Assembly: GCA_001603455.1 (NCBI GenBank)
Contig: LUZA01000025.1
Span: forward strand, 19,009-83,008
DNA from: Bacteroidales bacterium Bact_09
GTDB taxonomy: Bacteria; Bacteroidota; Bacteroidia; Bacteroidales; UBA932
Direction of reading: 5' to 3'
DNA: 64,000 bases
Translations under genes and position numbers: made by a program
Notes under the pieces: generated by a model
Seen by the model: only the letters and a program-made list of their open reading frames with translations
Told to the model about the DNA's origin: nothing
Databases searched by the model: none
Shown here: positions 9,081-18,065 of the stretch, piece after piece
Layout: every line of letters begins with the position of its first letter
How positions within the stretch are numbered: position 1 is the stretch's first letter

Positions 9081-10583
9081 ATGGCAAAACGTGTACCTGT
9101 TACCAGAACTGCGAAAGGAAAGGAGCAGGCCCAGGTGGAAATGGTGGGTCTGGATATCGGTAAGGTACCGCCCCAGGCGATCGACATTGAAGAAGCCGTG
9201 CTGGGCGCGTTGCTACTCGAGCCCAATGCGTCGCTCGACATTGTGGGAGCAGTGAAGCCGGAATATTTTTATAAGGAAAGCCACCGGAAGATCTTTGCGG
9301 CTATTACGGATCTCGTATCGGCGCACAATCCTGTAGATATATATACGGTAGCCGAGGAACTTAAAAAAAATGACCTGCTTGATCAGGTGGGAGGTCCCTA
9401 TTACCTGAGTCAGCTTACCATGCGGGTGGCCGCAGCGTCTCACTTGGAATATCACTCTAAGGTTCTGACCCAAAAATATATACAACGCGAGTTAATCAAT
9501 ACTTCTTACAGTATCCTGCGCGATGCGTTTGACGACACCATACCTGCCGATGAACTGTTGGATTCATCGCAGCAGAAACTTTTTGAACTGGGCGAGATGA
9601 ACCTTCGCAGGGACACACGTCCTGTCCGTTCTGTGCTCGGAGAGGTTCTGGATGAACTGTCCGATGTACAAACAAGGGATGACGGGCTGAGCGGAATACC
9701 CTCGGGCTTTACATCACTGGACCGGATGACTTTGGGATGGCAGAAAGCCGATCTGGTGGTCATCGCCGCCCGGCCTTCCATGGGCAAGACGGCGTTCGTT
9801 TTGACCATGGCCCGGAATATGACCGTAAACCATAACATTCCCGTAGCCTTCTTTTCGCTCGAGATGCCCGATGCGCAGTTGGTCAAACGGTTACTGGTAA
9901 GTGAAACAGGTTTGTCATCGGAAAAAATCCGGGGTGGTAAAAAACTCAAAAGTTTTGAATGGGAACAACTTAATCAGCGTATCATAAACCTGACAAAAGC
10001 TCCTTTGTACATAGATGACACCCCTTCGCTGTCCATTTTTGAATTCAGGGCAAAGGCCCGCCGGCTGGTTGCAGGTATGGGGGTCAAACTGATCGTTATA
10101 GACTATATGCAGCTGATGTCCGGTCCGCCCGAATTACGCGGAATGCGTGAACAGGAAGTGGCAGCCATTTCACGTTCCCTGAAAGCTATTGCCAAAGAGT
10201 TGAATATTCCCATTATTGCCCTTTCACAGATGAACCGTTCATCTGAAACCCGCGGAGGTAACCGCAGGCCACAGTTGAGCGACCTGCGTGAATCGGGAGC
10301 TATAGAACAGGATGCCGATATAGTAATATTCCTGTACAGACCCGAATACTATGGTTTCAAAGAAGATGAGAACGGGCGTTCCCTGGAGGGCATTGCCGAG
10401 GTAATCCTGGCAAAACACCGGAACGGTGCCGTTGGAGAATTTCAGATGCGCTTCCGCAGCAATGAGATCCGTTTTATGGATATCAACGAGGGTGGTCCGG
10501 ATTTTGCACCCGGTGAGCCCGTTACATATGCGTCGCGGATGAACCAAATGAATGATCTGAATGACAACTTTGGCGGGTTATAG
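9081..10583 (+). CDS. dnaB: Replicative DNA helicase DnaB
   Basis: Hexameric 5'-3' replicative helicase. The N-terminal primase-interacting domain begins with PPQAIDIEEAVLGALLLEP (~30-50). The RecA-like domain has Walker A RPSMGKTAF, FFSLEMP, Walker B VIVIDYMQLM and the DnaB signature SRSLKAIAKELNIPIIALSQ, then SDLRESGAIEQDAD. 500 residues, normal length, no intein. It has a strong SD site. The last 23 bases overlap the start of the DUF3108 gene. Confidence 0.97.
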   Translation: MAKRVPVTRTAKGKEQAQVEMVGLDIGKVPPQAIDIEEAVLGALLLEPNASLDIVGAVKPEYFYKESHRKIFAAITDLVSAHNPVDIYTVAEELKKNDLLDQVGGPYYLSQLTMRVAAASHLEYHSKVLTQKYIQRELINTSYSILRDAFDDTIPADELLDSSQQKLFELGEMNLRRDTRPVRSVLGEVLDELSDVQTRDDGLSGIPSGFTSLDRMTLGWQKADLVVIAARPSMGKTAFVLTMARNMTVNHNIPVAFFSLEMPDAQLVKRLLVSETGLSSEKIRGGKKLKSFEWEQLNQRIINLTKAPLYIDDTPSLSIFEFRAKARRLVAGMGVKLIVIDYMQLMSGPPELRGMREQEVAAISRSLKAIAKELNIPIIALSQMNRSSETRGGNRRPQLSDLRESGAIEQDADIVIFLYRPEYYGFKEDENGRSLEGIAEVILAKHRNGAVGEFQMRFRSNEIRFMDINEGGPDFAPGEPVTYASRMNQMNDLNDNFGGL

Positions 10584-11415
10584 AAATACCATCGTAGTGT
10601 TATTCCTGTTGATCGTATCCTGGCCTTCTACTGCGCAGGAGACAGACAGGCCCTGCCTGCCTGTAAGGGAGGTCCCGCCGTCACAACTGGCTTTCCAGGC
10701 GGGTGAAAAGCTGATCATCATTGCCAGTTACACATGGGGCGTAGTCAATACGGATGTAGGAACAGTAACCCTTGAAATCTCTGAAAGAAACAACGGCGGA
10801 ATTCCGCAATTTGTGGCAAAAGGAAAGATCCAGACTGCCCGGTTCTTCAACGCTTTTTTCCGGGTGGACGACTATTACGAAAGTCATTTCAACAAATCTA
10901 ACATGCGTCCCACTTACTTTATGAGGGATATACATGAAGGGAAATACTCTATCCAGAATTATTACCATTACAATCCGGATTATTCCATCAATGTCCGGAT
11001 CATCCGTAAGGATGGATCAATTCAGGACACGTTATTGCCCGGAACTATGTGCACCTTCGATTTCATAACCTTATTCTATTTCTTGAGGAATCTGGATTTC
11101 GGCGCCATGAAACCAGGTGATGTGTCTCCTATTTCTTTTGCCATAGACGAGGAGATATTCGATCTGTACCTGCGTTATGACGGAAAAGAAGAAATCAGGA
11201 TACAAGGGTGCGGTACATTCCGGTGTCTGAAATTTTCTGCCCAGACAGTCGCTGGGGTGGTCTTTGACGGCAAGGAAGACCTGCGTTTCTGGATCAGCGA
11301 TGACCGCAACAGGATCCCTTTATTCATAGAATCTCCGGTTGTAGTGGGCCGGGTTACAGGAAGGCTGGGCAGTTATGAGAATCTGAGGTATCCTGTCACC
11401 AGCAAGATCAAATAA
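10561..11415 (+). CDS. Secreted DUF3108-family protein
   Basis: 284 residues. The signal peptide occupies ~1-25 (hydrophobic core TIVVLFLLIVSWP, cleavage near STAQ-ET), which supports the ATG at 10561 even though it lies inside dnaB. The mature part is beta-rich and matches the DUF3108 pattern of Bacteroidota periplasmic proteins: FQAGEKLIIIASYTWGVVNTDVG near the start and RFFNAFFRVDDYYES after it. Function unknown; no catalytic motif seen. It ends 2 bases before rseC, so it probably belongs to the same transcript. Confidence 0.82.
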   Translation: MTTLAGYRNTIVVLFLLIVSWPSTAQETDRPCLPVREVPPSQLAFQAGEKLIIIASYTWGVVNTDVGTVTLEISERNNGGIPQFVAKGKIQTARFFNAFFRVDDYYESHFNKSNMRPTYFMRDIHEGKYSIQNYYHYNPDYSINVRIIRKDGSIQDTLLPGTMCTFDFITLFYFLRNLDFGAMKPGDVSPISFAIDEEIFDLYLRYDGKEEIRIQGCGTFRCLKFSAQTVAGVVFDGKEDLRFWISDDRNRIPLFIESPVVVGRVTGRLGSYENLRYPVTSKIK

Positions 11416-11417
11416 CC

Positions 11418-11843
11418 ATGCAATCCGGTCAGGTCATAAGGCATAAGGGTGTCATTACCGGCATCGATCCGCTTACTGCCGAGATCATAACCGAAGAAGC
11501 ATGCGCATCATGCCACGCAAAAGGTTACTGTTCGCTAAGTGGTAAAAAGCGCAAAATAATCACCCGTCTTAAAGAGCCTGAGGACTGGAAGCCCGTGGTA
11601 GGAGAAGAGGTCTGGATTGAGATGTGTACCCGTTTGGGATTTAAGGCATTATGGTATGGAATGGTTTTGCCGGCGATCATTCTGGGGGTCTCGGTTGCCT
11701 GTGGAGAACTGCTGAACCTGGCTGAATGGCTGCTCGGATTAATTGCTTTAATGAACATAGGAATCTATTATTTTGTTCTATATTTGTTAAAAGATCGGAT
11801 CCAAAATGACTTCTACTTTACTGTGCACCATATTGAGCCTTAG
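11418..11843 (+). CDS. rseC: SoxR-reducing system protein RseC family
   Basis: 141 residues. The N-terminal cysteine-rich segment CASCHAKGYCS is the family hallmark, followed by two transmembrane helices (~75-98 and ~103-122). In enterobacteria RseC assists Rnf/Rsx; in Bacteroidota it usually heads the rnf operon, as here. It overlaps rnfB by 38 bases, which suggests tight coupling. Confidence 0.88.
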   Translation: MQSGQVIRHKGVITGIDPLTAEIITEEACASCHAKGYCSLSGKKRKIITRLKEPEDWKPVVGEEVWIEMCTRLGFKALWYGMVLPAIILGVSVACGELLNLAEWLLGLIALMNIGIYYFVLYLLKDRIQNDFYFTVHHIEP

Positions 11844-12651
11844 CTTATTGGGTGGGCTTCTGGCTGTCATATTGTATATCGTTGCCCAAAAATTCAAAGT
11901 ACAGGAAGATCCCCGGATAGATCAGGTGCTGGAAGTCCTGCCCGGAGCAAATTGCGGAGGGTGTGGTTTTGCCGGTTGCCGGGCATTTGCCGAACATTAT
12001 GTCAACAATCCGGAAACGACAGATTTTTTCTGTCCTGTGGGCGGAAACCAGGTTATGAAACTAGTAGCTCGGGTATTGGGCAAAGAGGTCCGGGAACAGG
12101 TGCCAAAAGTGGCTGTTTTGCGATGTAACGGATCCTGTGGAGTACGTGAACGTCTGAATGTCTATGACGGGAGTCCTGTATGTGCAGTGGCAGCCGATCT
12201 GTATGACGGAGAGACTGGATGCTCTTATGGATGCCTGGGAATGGGAGATTGCGTGAATGCCTGTGCATTTGATGCCATTTACATAGATCCGCTCACCTGT
12301 TTGCCTGTTGTTGTGGAAGACAAATGTACTTCCTGTGGGGCATGTGTCAGGGCTTGTCCCCGAAACATTCTGGAATTAAGACCAAAAGGGCCTAAAAATC
12401 GCAGAATCTACGTGGCCTGTGCCAATAAGGATAAAGGAGCTGTAACGCGTAAAGTATGTTCCGTGGGGTGCATAGGATGTCAATTGTGTGTGAAGGCCTG
12501 TCCCTTTGAAGCCATAACAGTAACAGACAACCTGGCCTATATAGATCCGGATAAATGCCGTTTGTGCCGTAAATGCGTGGCGGTATGTCCTGCCGGATGT
12601 ATTCTGGAGATCAATTTTCCACCCAAAAAACAAGTGACCGAAAATGAATAA
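11806..12651 (+). CDS. rnfB: Rnf electron transport complex subunit B
   Basis: Ferredoxin-like subunit that accepts electrons for the ion-translocating Rnf complex. A single N-terminal transmembrane helix (~8-25) is followed by the Fe-S domain NCGGCGFAGCRAF with a later Cys (DFFCPVGG), then four ferredoxin-like cysteine motifs: CLGMGDCVNAC, CTSCGACVRAC, CIGCQLCVKAC and CRLCRKCVAVC. 281 residues, the multi-cluster form found in anaerobes. It overlaps rseC by 38 bases and rnfC by 8. Confidence 0.96.
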   Translation: MTSTLLCTILSLSLLGGLLAVILYIVAQKFKVQEDPRIDQVLEVLPGANCGGCGFAGCRAFAEHYVNNPETTDFFCPVGGNQVMKLVARVLGKEVREQVPKVAVLRCNGSCGVRERLNVYDGSPVCAVAADLYDGETGCSYGCLGMGDCVNACAFDAIYIDPLTCLPVVVEDKCTSCGACVRACPRNILELRPKGPKNRRIYVACANKDKGAVTRKVCSVGCIGCQLCVKACPFEAITVTDNLAYIDPDKCRLCRKCVAVCPAGCILEINFPPKKQVTENE

Positions 12652-13990
12652 AACGTTTTCAATTGGAGGAATTCATCCACAAGACAATAAATTCTCCGGG
12701 GACCAGCCTATTGAGAATTTTCCCATTCCAAAAAGGGTATTCATATCTATGAACCAGCATTTAGGGATGCCGGCAGTGCCTGTAGTTAAAAAAGGTGACC
12801 CGGTCAGGGTCGGACAACTAATCGCAGAGCCAGCCGGTTTTGTCTCGGCACCGGTACATGCTTCTGTTAGCGGGATTGTGGCTGATGTTGCTTCTTATCC
12901 GGATTTCATGGGGAAAAAGGTTTTGACTGTTGTGATAGACACCGAAGGCGATCAATGGCTGGACGATATAGACTGGTCTCCTGAAATAAGACACGAGATC
13001 ACCGATACTCCGCAGGAGATCTTCAAAAAGATATCCGCATCGGGGATCGTAGGACTGGGAGGGGCCGCTTTTCCCACGCATGTAAAACTGACTCCACTGG
13101 AAGGGATGAAGCCGGAATACCTGATCCTGAACGGGGCAGAATGTGAACCTTACCTGACTTCTGATTACCGCCTGATGCTGGAGCATGGTCAGGAGGTCCT
13201 GGTTGGCGGAGAGATGATGCGCCGGGTTCTGGGAAATAATGTCACCGGGATCATAAGCATTGAAGATAATAAGCCAAAGGCGATCTCATTGATGCAGAGA
13301 CTGACATCCAATTATTTGCAATGGAAGGTCATTCCGCTGAAAAAACGATATCCGCAGGGGGGGGAAAAACAATTGATAGATGCAGTGCTGGGAAGAAAAG
13401 TTCCCTCTTTCGCATTGCCCATTTCTACGGGGGCAGTCGTCCAGAATGTAGGGACTGCCTTTGCCGTGTATGAAGCTGTTCAAAAAAACAAACCGCTGAT
13501 ATCCAACGTTTTGACCGTGAGTTGTACCGATCGGTCCATACAGAAGAATTACCGGTTCCGGACGGGAACTCCCATTCGGGAAATCCTGACAGCAGCCGGT
13601 GCCATGGAAAAAGACGGGACCCTTTTACCTCAGTTTGCCAAAGTAGTGAACGGAGGCCCCATGATGGGGAAACCCGTTGTATACCTTGACGGACCCGTGA
13701 TGAAAAGCACGTCGGGTTTGTTGCTCTTTACAGAAAAAGAAACAAAACGGAAAAACCCGGGTGAATGTATCCGCTGTTCCAAGTGTTTCCAGGTATGTCC
13801 CATGCGGTTGCAGCCATATCTGTTGTACCAGCTGGCCCTTGCCGGCCGTACGGAAGAACTCGAGGCCAACCGTGTCTTTGATTGTATTGAGTGTGGATGT
13901 TGCCTGTATTCCTGTCCGGCTTATCTGCCCCTGCTGGATCAAATCCGTTTGGCTAAAAATGTGTCGTTGAAAAATAAACGCAAAAAATAA
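12644..13990 (+). CDS. rnfC: Rnf electron transport complex subunit C
   Basis: NADH-dehydrogenase-like subunit. The N-terminal RnfC barrel region (GIHPQDNKFS) is followed by the glycine-rich nucleotide-binding segment GLGGAAFPTHVKL and NGAECEPYLTSDYR, the SLBB-type region, and two C-terminal [4Fe-4S] motifs, CIRCSKCFQVCP and CIECGCCLYSCP. 448 residues, close to the short RnfC form without the long Lys/Ala-rich tail of enterobacteria. One base separates it from rnfD. Confidence 0.96.
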   Translation: MNKTFSIGGIHPQDNKFSGDQPIENFPIPKRVFISMNQHLGMPAVPVVKKGDPVRVGQLIAEPAGFVSAPVHASVSGIVADVASYPDFMGKKVLTVVIDTEGDQWLDDIDWSPEIRHEITDTPQEIFKKISASGIVGLGGAAFPTHVKLTPLEGMKPEYLILNGAECEPYLTSDYRLMLEHGQEVLVGGEMMRRVLGNNVTGIISIEDNKPKAISLMQRLTSNYLQWKVIPLKKRYPQGGEKQLIDAVLGRKVPSFALPISTGAVVQNVGTAFAVYEAVQKNKPLISNVLTVSCTDRSIQKNYRFRTGTPIREILTAAGAMEKDGTLLPQFAKVVNGGPMMGKPVVYLDGPVMKSTSGLLLFTEKETKRKNPGECIRCSKCFQVCPMRLQPYLLYQLALAGRTEELEANRVFDCIECGCCLYSCPAYLPLLDQIRLAKNVSLKNKRKK

Positions 13991-13991
13991 T

Positions 13992-15035
13992 ATGAACAAA
14001 CTACTTGTTTCACCTGCCCCGCATTTGCATAGTAAAGACAGTACCCGCAGGATCATGCGCGATGTGATCATAGCTCTGATGCCTGCTGTACTTGTAGGCG
14101 TTTATTTTGCGGGACTTAGTGCGCTGCTGGTCATTGTAGTCTCTGTAACGGGTTGTGTGCTTTTGGAACACTTGATTGTCCGTTACCTGATGAAGAAAAA
14201 AACGACGGTACATGACCTTTCCGCTGTGGTTACCGGACTGATTTTGGCACTGAACCTGCCCGTTTCCTCGCCTTGGTGGATGGTTCTGATAGGATGCGTA
14301 GCAGCCATAGGGATCGCAAAAATGACCTTCGGAGGGTTGGGTCATAATCTGTTCAATCCTGCCTTGGTGGCACGAGTCTTCCTTTTGATATCTTTTCCGG
14401 TACAGATGACCGACTGGTCTGTTGCCAACAGCCTTTTCAGACCTGACCGGTGGGAATTGCCCAAAGGCTTGCTGGGAGCACAGGGACAATTACTGGACGC
14501 AGCCTCCGGAGCCACCCCTCTGGGAATAATAAAGGAAGGACTGGCCAACGGACTTACTATGGAAACGCTGAGTCAGCAGCACGATTTTTCCTATTGGCAT
14601 ATGCTGTTCGGACGCATTGACGGATCCTTGGGTGAAGCATCGGCGCTGGCTGTCCTGTTGGGCTTTGCCTACCTGCTGCTGAAGAAAGTTATTAAACCTA
14701 TAATTCCCCTTTCCGTCATGGTGACGGTCGTTATCTTTTCCGGGATACTCTGGCTGGCAAATCCGTCCATGAACGCAGATCCCCTGTTCCATTTGCTTAC
14801 CGGAGGTTTGTTACTGGGTGCTGTTTTCATGGCCACCGACTATACCACTTCACCCATGTCTCCGCTGGGAATGATGATATTTGGGATCGGGATCGGGATC
14901 GTAACCATGATCATACGCATCTGGGGGGCCTACCCCGAAGGCGTTTCATTTGCCATATTATTCATGAACGCATTGGTGCCCCTGCTGAACAAGATCAAGC
15001 CGTTACCATATCAAAAGGAGGTGAACCGTGGCTAA
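13992..15035 (+). CDS. rnfD: Rnf electron transport complex subunit D
   Basis: Polytopic membrane subunit with covalently bound FMN. The flavinylation site is visible as SGATPLG, with the Thr as the expected attachment residue. About nine to ten hydrophobic segments. The family motif GGLGHNLFNPALVAR is present. 347 residues. It overlaps rnfG by 8 bases, and its last codons carry the rnfG Shine-Dalgarno site. Confidence 0.96.
   Translation: MNKLLVSPAPHLHSKDSTRRIMRDVIIALMPAVLVGVYFAGLSALLVIVVSVTGCVLLEHLIVRYLMKKKTTVHDLSAVVTGLILALNLPVSSPWWMVLIGCVAAIGIAKMTFGGLGHNLFNPALVARVFLLISFPVQMTDWSVANSLFRPDRWELPKGLLGAQGQLLDAASGATPLGIIKEGLANGLTMETLSQQHDFSYWHMLFGRIDGSLGEASALAVLLGFAYLLLKKVIKPIIPLSVMVTVVIFSGILWLANPSMNADPLFHLLTGGLLLGAVFMATDYTTSPMSPLGMMIFGIGIGIVTMIIRIWGAYPEGVSFAILFMNALVPLLNKIKPLPYQKEVNRG
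15014..15024 (+). promoter_or_regulatory. Strong Shine-Dalgarno site for rnfG
   Basis: AAAGGAGGTGA, fully complementary to the usual 16S 3' end, placed 3 bases (6 from the GG core) before the GTG start of rnfG at 15028. It lies inside rnfD codons and supports the GTG start. Confidence 0.7.
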
Positions 15036-15615
15036 AGAATCAAATTTCAGGAACATGTTCCTGTGCCTGCTGATCATTTGTCTTGGAGGATCGGCAGTAA
15101 TGGGCGGTGTATATTTGATAACATATGAACCCATCGCGGCAGCACAGGCTGCCAAAGTGAACCAGGCGCTGAGCCAGGTTTTGCCGGAATTTGACAATAT
15201 GCCGGTTGAGTTGGCTTATGATCTGGAGATCGATGGCAGGAAGGTTACCGTTTATCCTGCGACCAGGGACAGCGTTTTTGCCGGGGCAGCCATCGAAGCG
15301 GTGACCACCAAGGGATTCGGGGGCCCGATTAAGGTGATGGTAGGATTTCTTCCTGACGGCACGATCTTCAATACGGCCATCTTGTCGCATGCAGAAACAC
15401 CGGGCCTGGGAGATAAAATGGATCCCCGTAAGAGCGACTTCAGCTTGCAGTTCAACGGAAAAAATCCTAAAACTTTCCGTTTGGCCGTGAAAAAGGACGG
15501 AGGACAGGTAGATGCCATAACGGCAGCCACTATCAGTTCGAGGGCTTTTTGCGATGTGGTAGACCTGGCTTACAAGGCTTTTATACAATTAATCCAAAAA
15601 GGAAGTGAGCAATGA
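15028..15615 (+). CDS. rnfG: Rnf electron transport complex subunit G
   Basis: Single-span membrane subunit with a periplasmic FMN-binding domain. Transmembrane helix at ~10-28. The covalent FMN site is the DAITAATISS motif near the C-terminus (second Thr of the S/T-x-A-T pattern). GTG start with a perfect SD site. 195 residues. It overlaps rnfE by 4 bases. Confidence 0.95.
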   Translation: MAKESNFRNMFLCLLIICLGGSAVMGGVYLITYEPIAAAQAAKVNQALSQVLPEFDNMPVELAYDLEIDGRKVTVYPATRDSVFAGAAIEAVTTKGFGGPIKVMVGFLPDGTIFNTAILSHAETPGLGDKMDPRKSDFSLQFNGKNPKTFRLAVKKDGGQVDAITAATISSRAFCDVVDLAYKAFIQLIQKGSEQ

Positions 15616-16193
15616 ACAGGTTGAAGATCATAACCAATGGTATTATTAAGGGAAACCCCACTTTTGTACTGGTGCTGGGCATGTGTCCCACATTGGGGAC
15701 CACCACTTCTGCCGCCAACGGAATGGGTATGGGGCTGGCAACTACTTTTGTCCTGATGTTGTCCAACCTGGTCATTTCCCTGATCTCTGGCGTGGTCCCC
15801 TCTAAGGTCAGGATACCCTCCTTTGTAGTGGTAATAGCTGTTTTTGTTACTGTCGTGCAGCTGGTTATGCAGGCATATGTGCCTGCGTTGTACGAAACGC
15901 TGGGTTTGTTCATTCCGCTCATTGTGGTGAACTGTATTGTACTGGGACGGGCAGAAGCTTATGCCAGCAAGAACAGACCGCTGGATTCTTTCCTGGACGG
16001 ACTGGGATCGGGACTGGGCTTTACCCTCTCGCTGACAACATTGGGAGCTATCCGCGAATTGTTGGGTTCGGGAGCCTTCTTTGGATGGAAGGTCATTCCG
16101 GGAGATGCCATGCTTGTCTTCATTCTGGCTCCCGGTGCATTCCTGGCACTGGGTTATCTTATGGTTTTGTTCAACAAGATAAAAAAAGCTTAA
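15612..16193 (+). CDS. rnfE: Rnf electron transport complex subunit E
   Basis: Six-helix membrane subunit homologous to RnfA, together forming the inverted pair that binds an in-membrane Fe-S cluster and carries the ion path. The motif VLGMCPTLGTTTSAANGMGMG provides the conserved Cys, and a second Cys lies in IVVNCIVLGRAEA. 193 residues. It overlaps rnfG by 4 bases. Confidence 0.95.
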   Translation: MNRLKIITNGIIKGNPTFVLVLGMCPTLGTTTSAANGMGMGLATTFVLMLSNLVISLISGVVPSKVRIPSFVVVIAVFVTVVQLVMQAYVPALYETLGLFIPLIVVNCIVLGRAEAYASKNRPLDSFLDGLGSGLGFTLSLTTLGAIRELLGSGAFFGWKVIPGDAMLVFILAPGAFLALGYLMVLFNKIKKA

Positions 16194-16197
16194 CGTC

Positions 16198-16797
16198 ATG
16201 GAATACATACTTATCATCATATCTGCGGTTTTTGTCAACAACATTGTACTAAACCAGTTTTTAGGCGTTTGCCCGTTCCTGGGCGTGTCCAACAAAATAT
16301 CAACTGCCGTGGGCATGAGCGCTGCCGTGGTTTTTGTGATGACGCTGTCAACCCTGATCACCTACTTGGTACAGTATTATATCCTGAACCCCCTGAACAT
16401 AGGTTTTATGCAGACCGTCACATTCATACTGGTGATTGCAGCCCTTGTTCAAATGGTGGAAATTATACTGAAAAAAATATCGCCGGCGCTGTACCAGGCG
16501 TTGGGCATTTTCCTGCCATTGATCACAACCAACTGCGCCGTACTTGGGGTTGCGATACTTGTGGTAACGAAGGAATTCACTTATGGAGGAACGGCTGCCA
16601 TGCTGAACCTTCCACAGGCTCTTGTCTATACTGCTTCTATGGCGGTGGGCTTTGGTCTTGCCCTCATTATATTTGCCGGGATGCGTGAACAAATGGATCT
16701 TGTGGGGGTTCCCAAACCTTTCAGGGGCGTTCCCATTGCCTTGATCACGGCAGGGATACTAGCCCTTGCTTTCATGGGTTTTTCAGGTATCGTATGA
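16198..16797 (+). CDS. rnfA: Rnf electron transport complex subunit A
   Basis: Six-helix membrane subunit paired with RnfE. The motifs NNIVLNQFLGVCPFLGVS and PLITTNCAVLGVAI carry the two conserved cysteines. 199 residues. It completes the order B-C-D-G-E-A typical of Bacteroidota. The small TPR gene starts 17 bases later. Confidence 0.96.
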   Translation: MEYILIIISAVFVNNIVLNQFLGVCPFLGVSNKISTAVGMSAAVVFVMTLSTLITYLVQYYILNPLNIGFMQTVTFILVIAALVQMVEIILKKISPALYQALGIFLPLITTNCAVLGVAILVVTKEFTYGGTAAMLNLPQALVYTASMAVGFGLALIIFAGMREQMDLVGVPKPFRGVPIALITAGILALAFMGFSGIV

Positions 16798-16814
16798 TAT
16801 AAAATCAAGAAATC

Positions 16815-17042
16815 ATGGAATCATTAGAAGAACTTGAAAAATGGGTCAGGACACCGAAAGGTTCGCGGGATCAGACGTCCTGGTACAAACTGGGTGGCTT
16901 ATACCGCCAGGAGGAAAGGTGGGGAGATGCCCTGAACGCTTACGCAAAATGTATGGAGATAGGGACCTCCAATGCAGCCCGCGAAGCTACCGAAGCCATC
17001 AAACGCATACTGAACTATAGAAATGAGGATTGGATACCCTGA
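16815..17042 (+). CDS. Small TPR-like protein downstream of rnfA
   Basis: 75 residues. One clear tetratricopeptide-like helix pair (WYKLGGLYRQEERWGDALNA, then AYAKCMEIG) plus flanking helices; no signal peptide. It follows rnfA closely on the same strand and is therefore probably part of the rnf transcript. It may be an assembly or scaffold factor, but that is inference only. Its last 28 bases overlap the 3' end of the minus-strand DacA-like gene. Confidence 0.7.
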   Translation: MESLEELEKWVRTPKGSRDQTSWYKLGGLYRQEERWGDALNAYAKCMEIGTSNAAREATEAIKRILNYRNEDWIP

Positions 17043-17920
17043 ACGGTTGTCCTGTTCATCAGAACAGACAGTCCACGATCCATCAGTTTGGCGGCATCCT
17101 GATACCGCAGGTATGAGTTAGGGGCTTTCATGACAACGGCTATAACCCTCTTGTCTGCTAGATGGGCAGTTGCCGTAATGCAGAGACCTGCTGCGTTTGT
17201 GTAACCTGTCTTGAACCCATCACATCCATTATAATAATATGCCTGTCCCGGCAACATGCCATTGGTGGTCCCATAGACAGTACCTCTGAAATTCAGTCTG
17301 GTCAGCGAAGTATATTCCAGGATATTGGGAAATCTTTTAATAAAATCACGTGTCAGTTCTGCCATGGAACGGGGAGATATCCCATTCTTTGAAGATAATC
17401 CCGAGGCATCGTCATAATGAGCTGTCAGACCCAGGGAATCTGCGTAGTGGTTCATGATTCTGGCAAAATCTTTTTCGGTTCCGCCCGAAATGTATTCACC
17501 CAGGGCAACAGCGCAGGCATTGGCAGATACCACGCACAATGCACGGATCATTTCGTCAACGGTATAAGTGAGTGCCTCGTTCAGGGGCACGTTGGATTCA
17601 CCCGGATTAATAGAACGGGCAGCTGCATAAGGACTGACAGGTATTTGCGATTCGAGTGAAAGATATCCCTTTTCAATATGGTCAAAGACTATGTACATAG
17701 TCATCACCTTAGTCATACTTGCCGGAACCAGCATGAAGTCTGGACTGACAGAATAAAAGGTTTCCCCGTTCGCTGCATCTATCACTATTGCTCCCTGACA
17801 GCTCAGCCCAAGATAAACAGGAGGATTCGGTTCGGGCCCTGGTTCCGGCACAACATTTTTTTCACAGGCAACAAAGACCAGAAGTAAAAGCCACAAGGCT
17901 GTCAGGTGTGTCGTTTTCAT
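17015..17920 (-). CDS. D-alanyl-D-alanine carboxypeptidase (S11, DacA-like) lipoprotein
   Basis: Penicillin-binding-protein-type carboxypeptidase that trims peptidoglycan stem peptides in the periplasm. Lipoprotein signal with lipobox LVFVAC (Cys ~19), then a Pro/Glu-rich linker (VVPEPGPEPNPP), then the catalytic domain. All three active-site motifs are present: SMTK (SxxK), SAN (SxN) and KTG in GFKTGYTN. 301 residues; the usual C-terminal beta domain of E. coli DacA is missing, so this is a single-domain form. Its 3' end overlaps the TPR gene. Confidence 0.92.
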   Translation of the reverse strand: MKTTHLTALWLLLLVFVACEKNVVPEPGPEPNPPVYLGLSCQGAIVIDAANGETFYSVSPDFMLVPASMTKVMTMYIVFDHIEKGYLSLESQIPVSPYAAARSINPGESNVPLNEALTYTVDEMIRALCVVSANACAVALGEYISGGTEKDFARIMNHYADSLGLTAHYDDASGLSSKNGISPRSMAELTRDFIKRFPNILEYTSLTRLNFRGTVYGTTNGMLPGQAYYYNGCDGFKTGYTNAAGLCITATAHLADKRVIAVVMKAPNSYLRYQDAAKLMDRGLSVLMNRTTVQGIQSSFL

Positions 17921-18065
17921 AAGATCAAAGGATGGAGCAATCTACGGAAAATGTACAGGAAGTATTCTTGCCGCATACTCCCAGGCTGGGACCGGAAAGT
18001 AGTGGACATTCCTGCAAACAGGCATGGTGATAACCCCAGATCAGGCAATAGCCAAATAATACGTA

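Noticed and set aside
15570-16361. Minus-strand ORF of 263 codons across rnfG-rnfE-rnfA
   Set aside because: Runs antisense through three conserved subunits and is rich in His/Gln/Ser, as expected of reverse-complemented membrane-protein codons.
16626-16808. Possible small minus-strand gene at the rnfA end
   Set aside because: Shadow of rnfA codons; no promoter box upstream.
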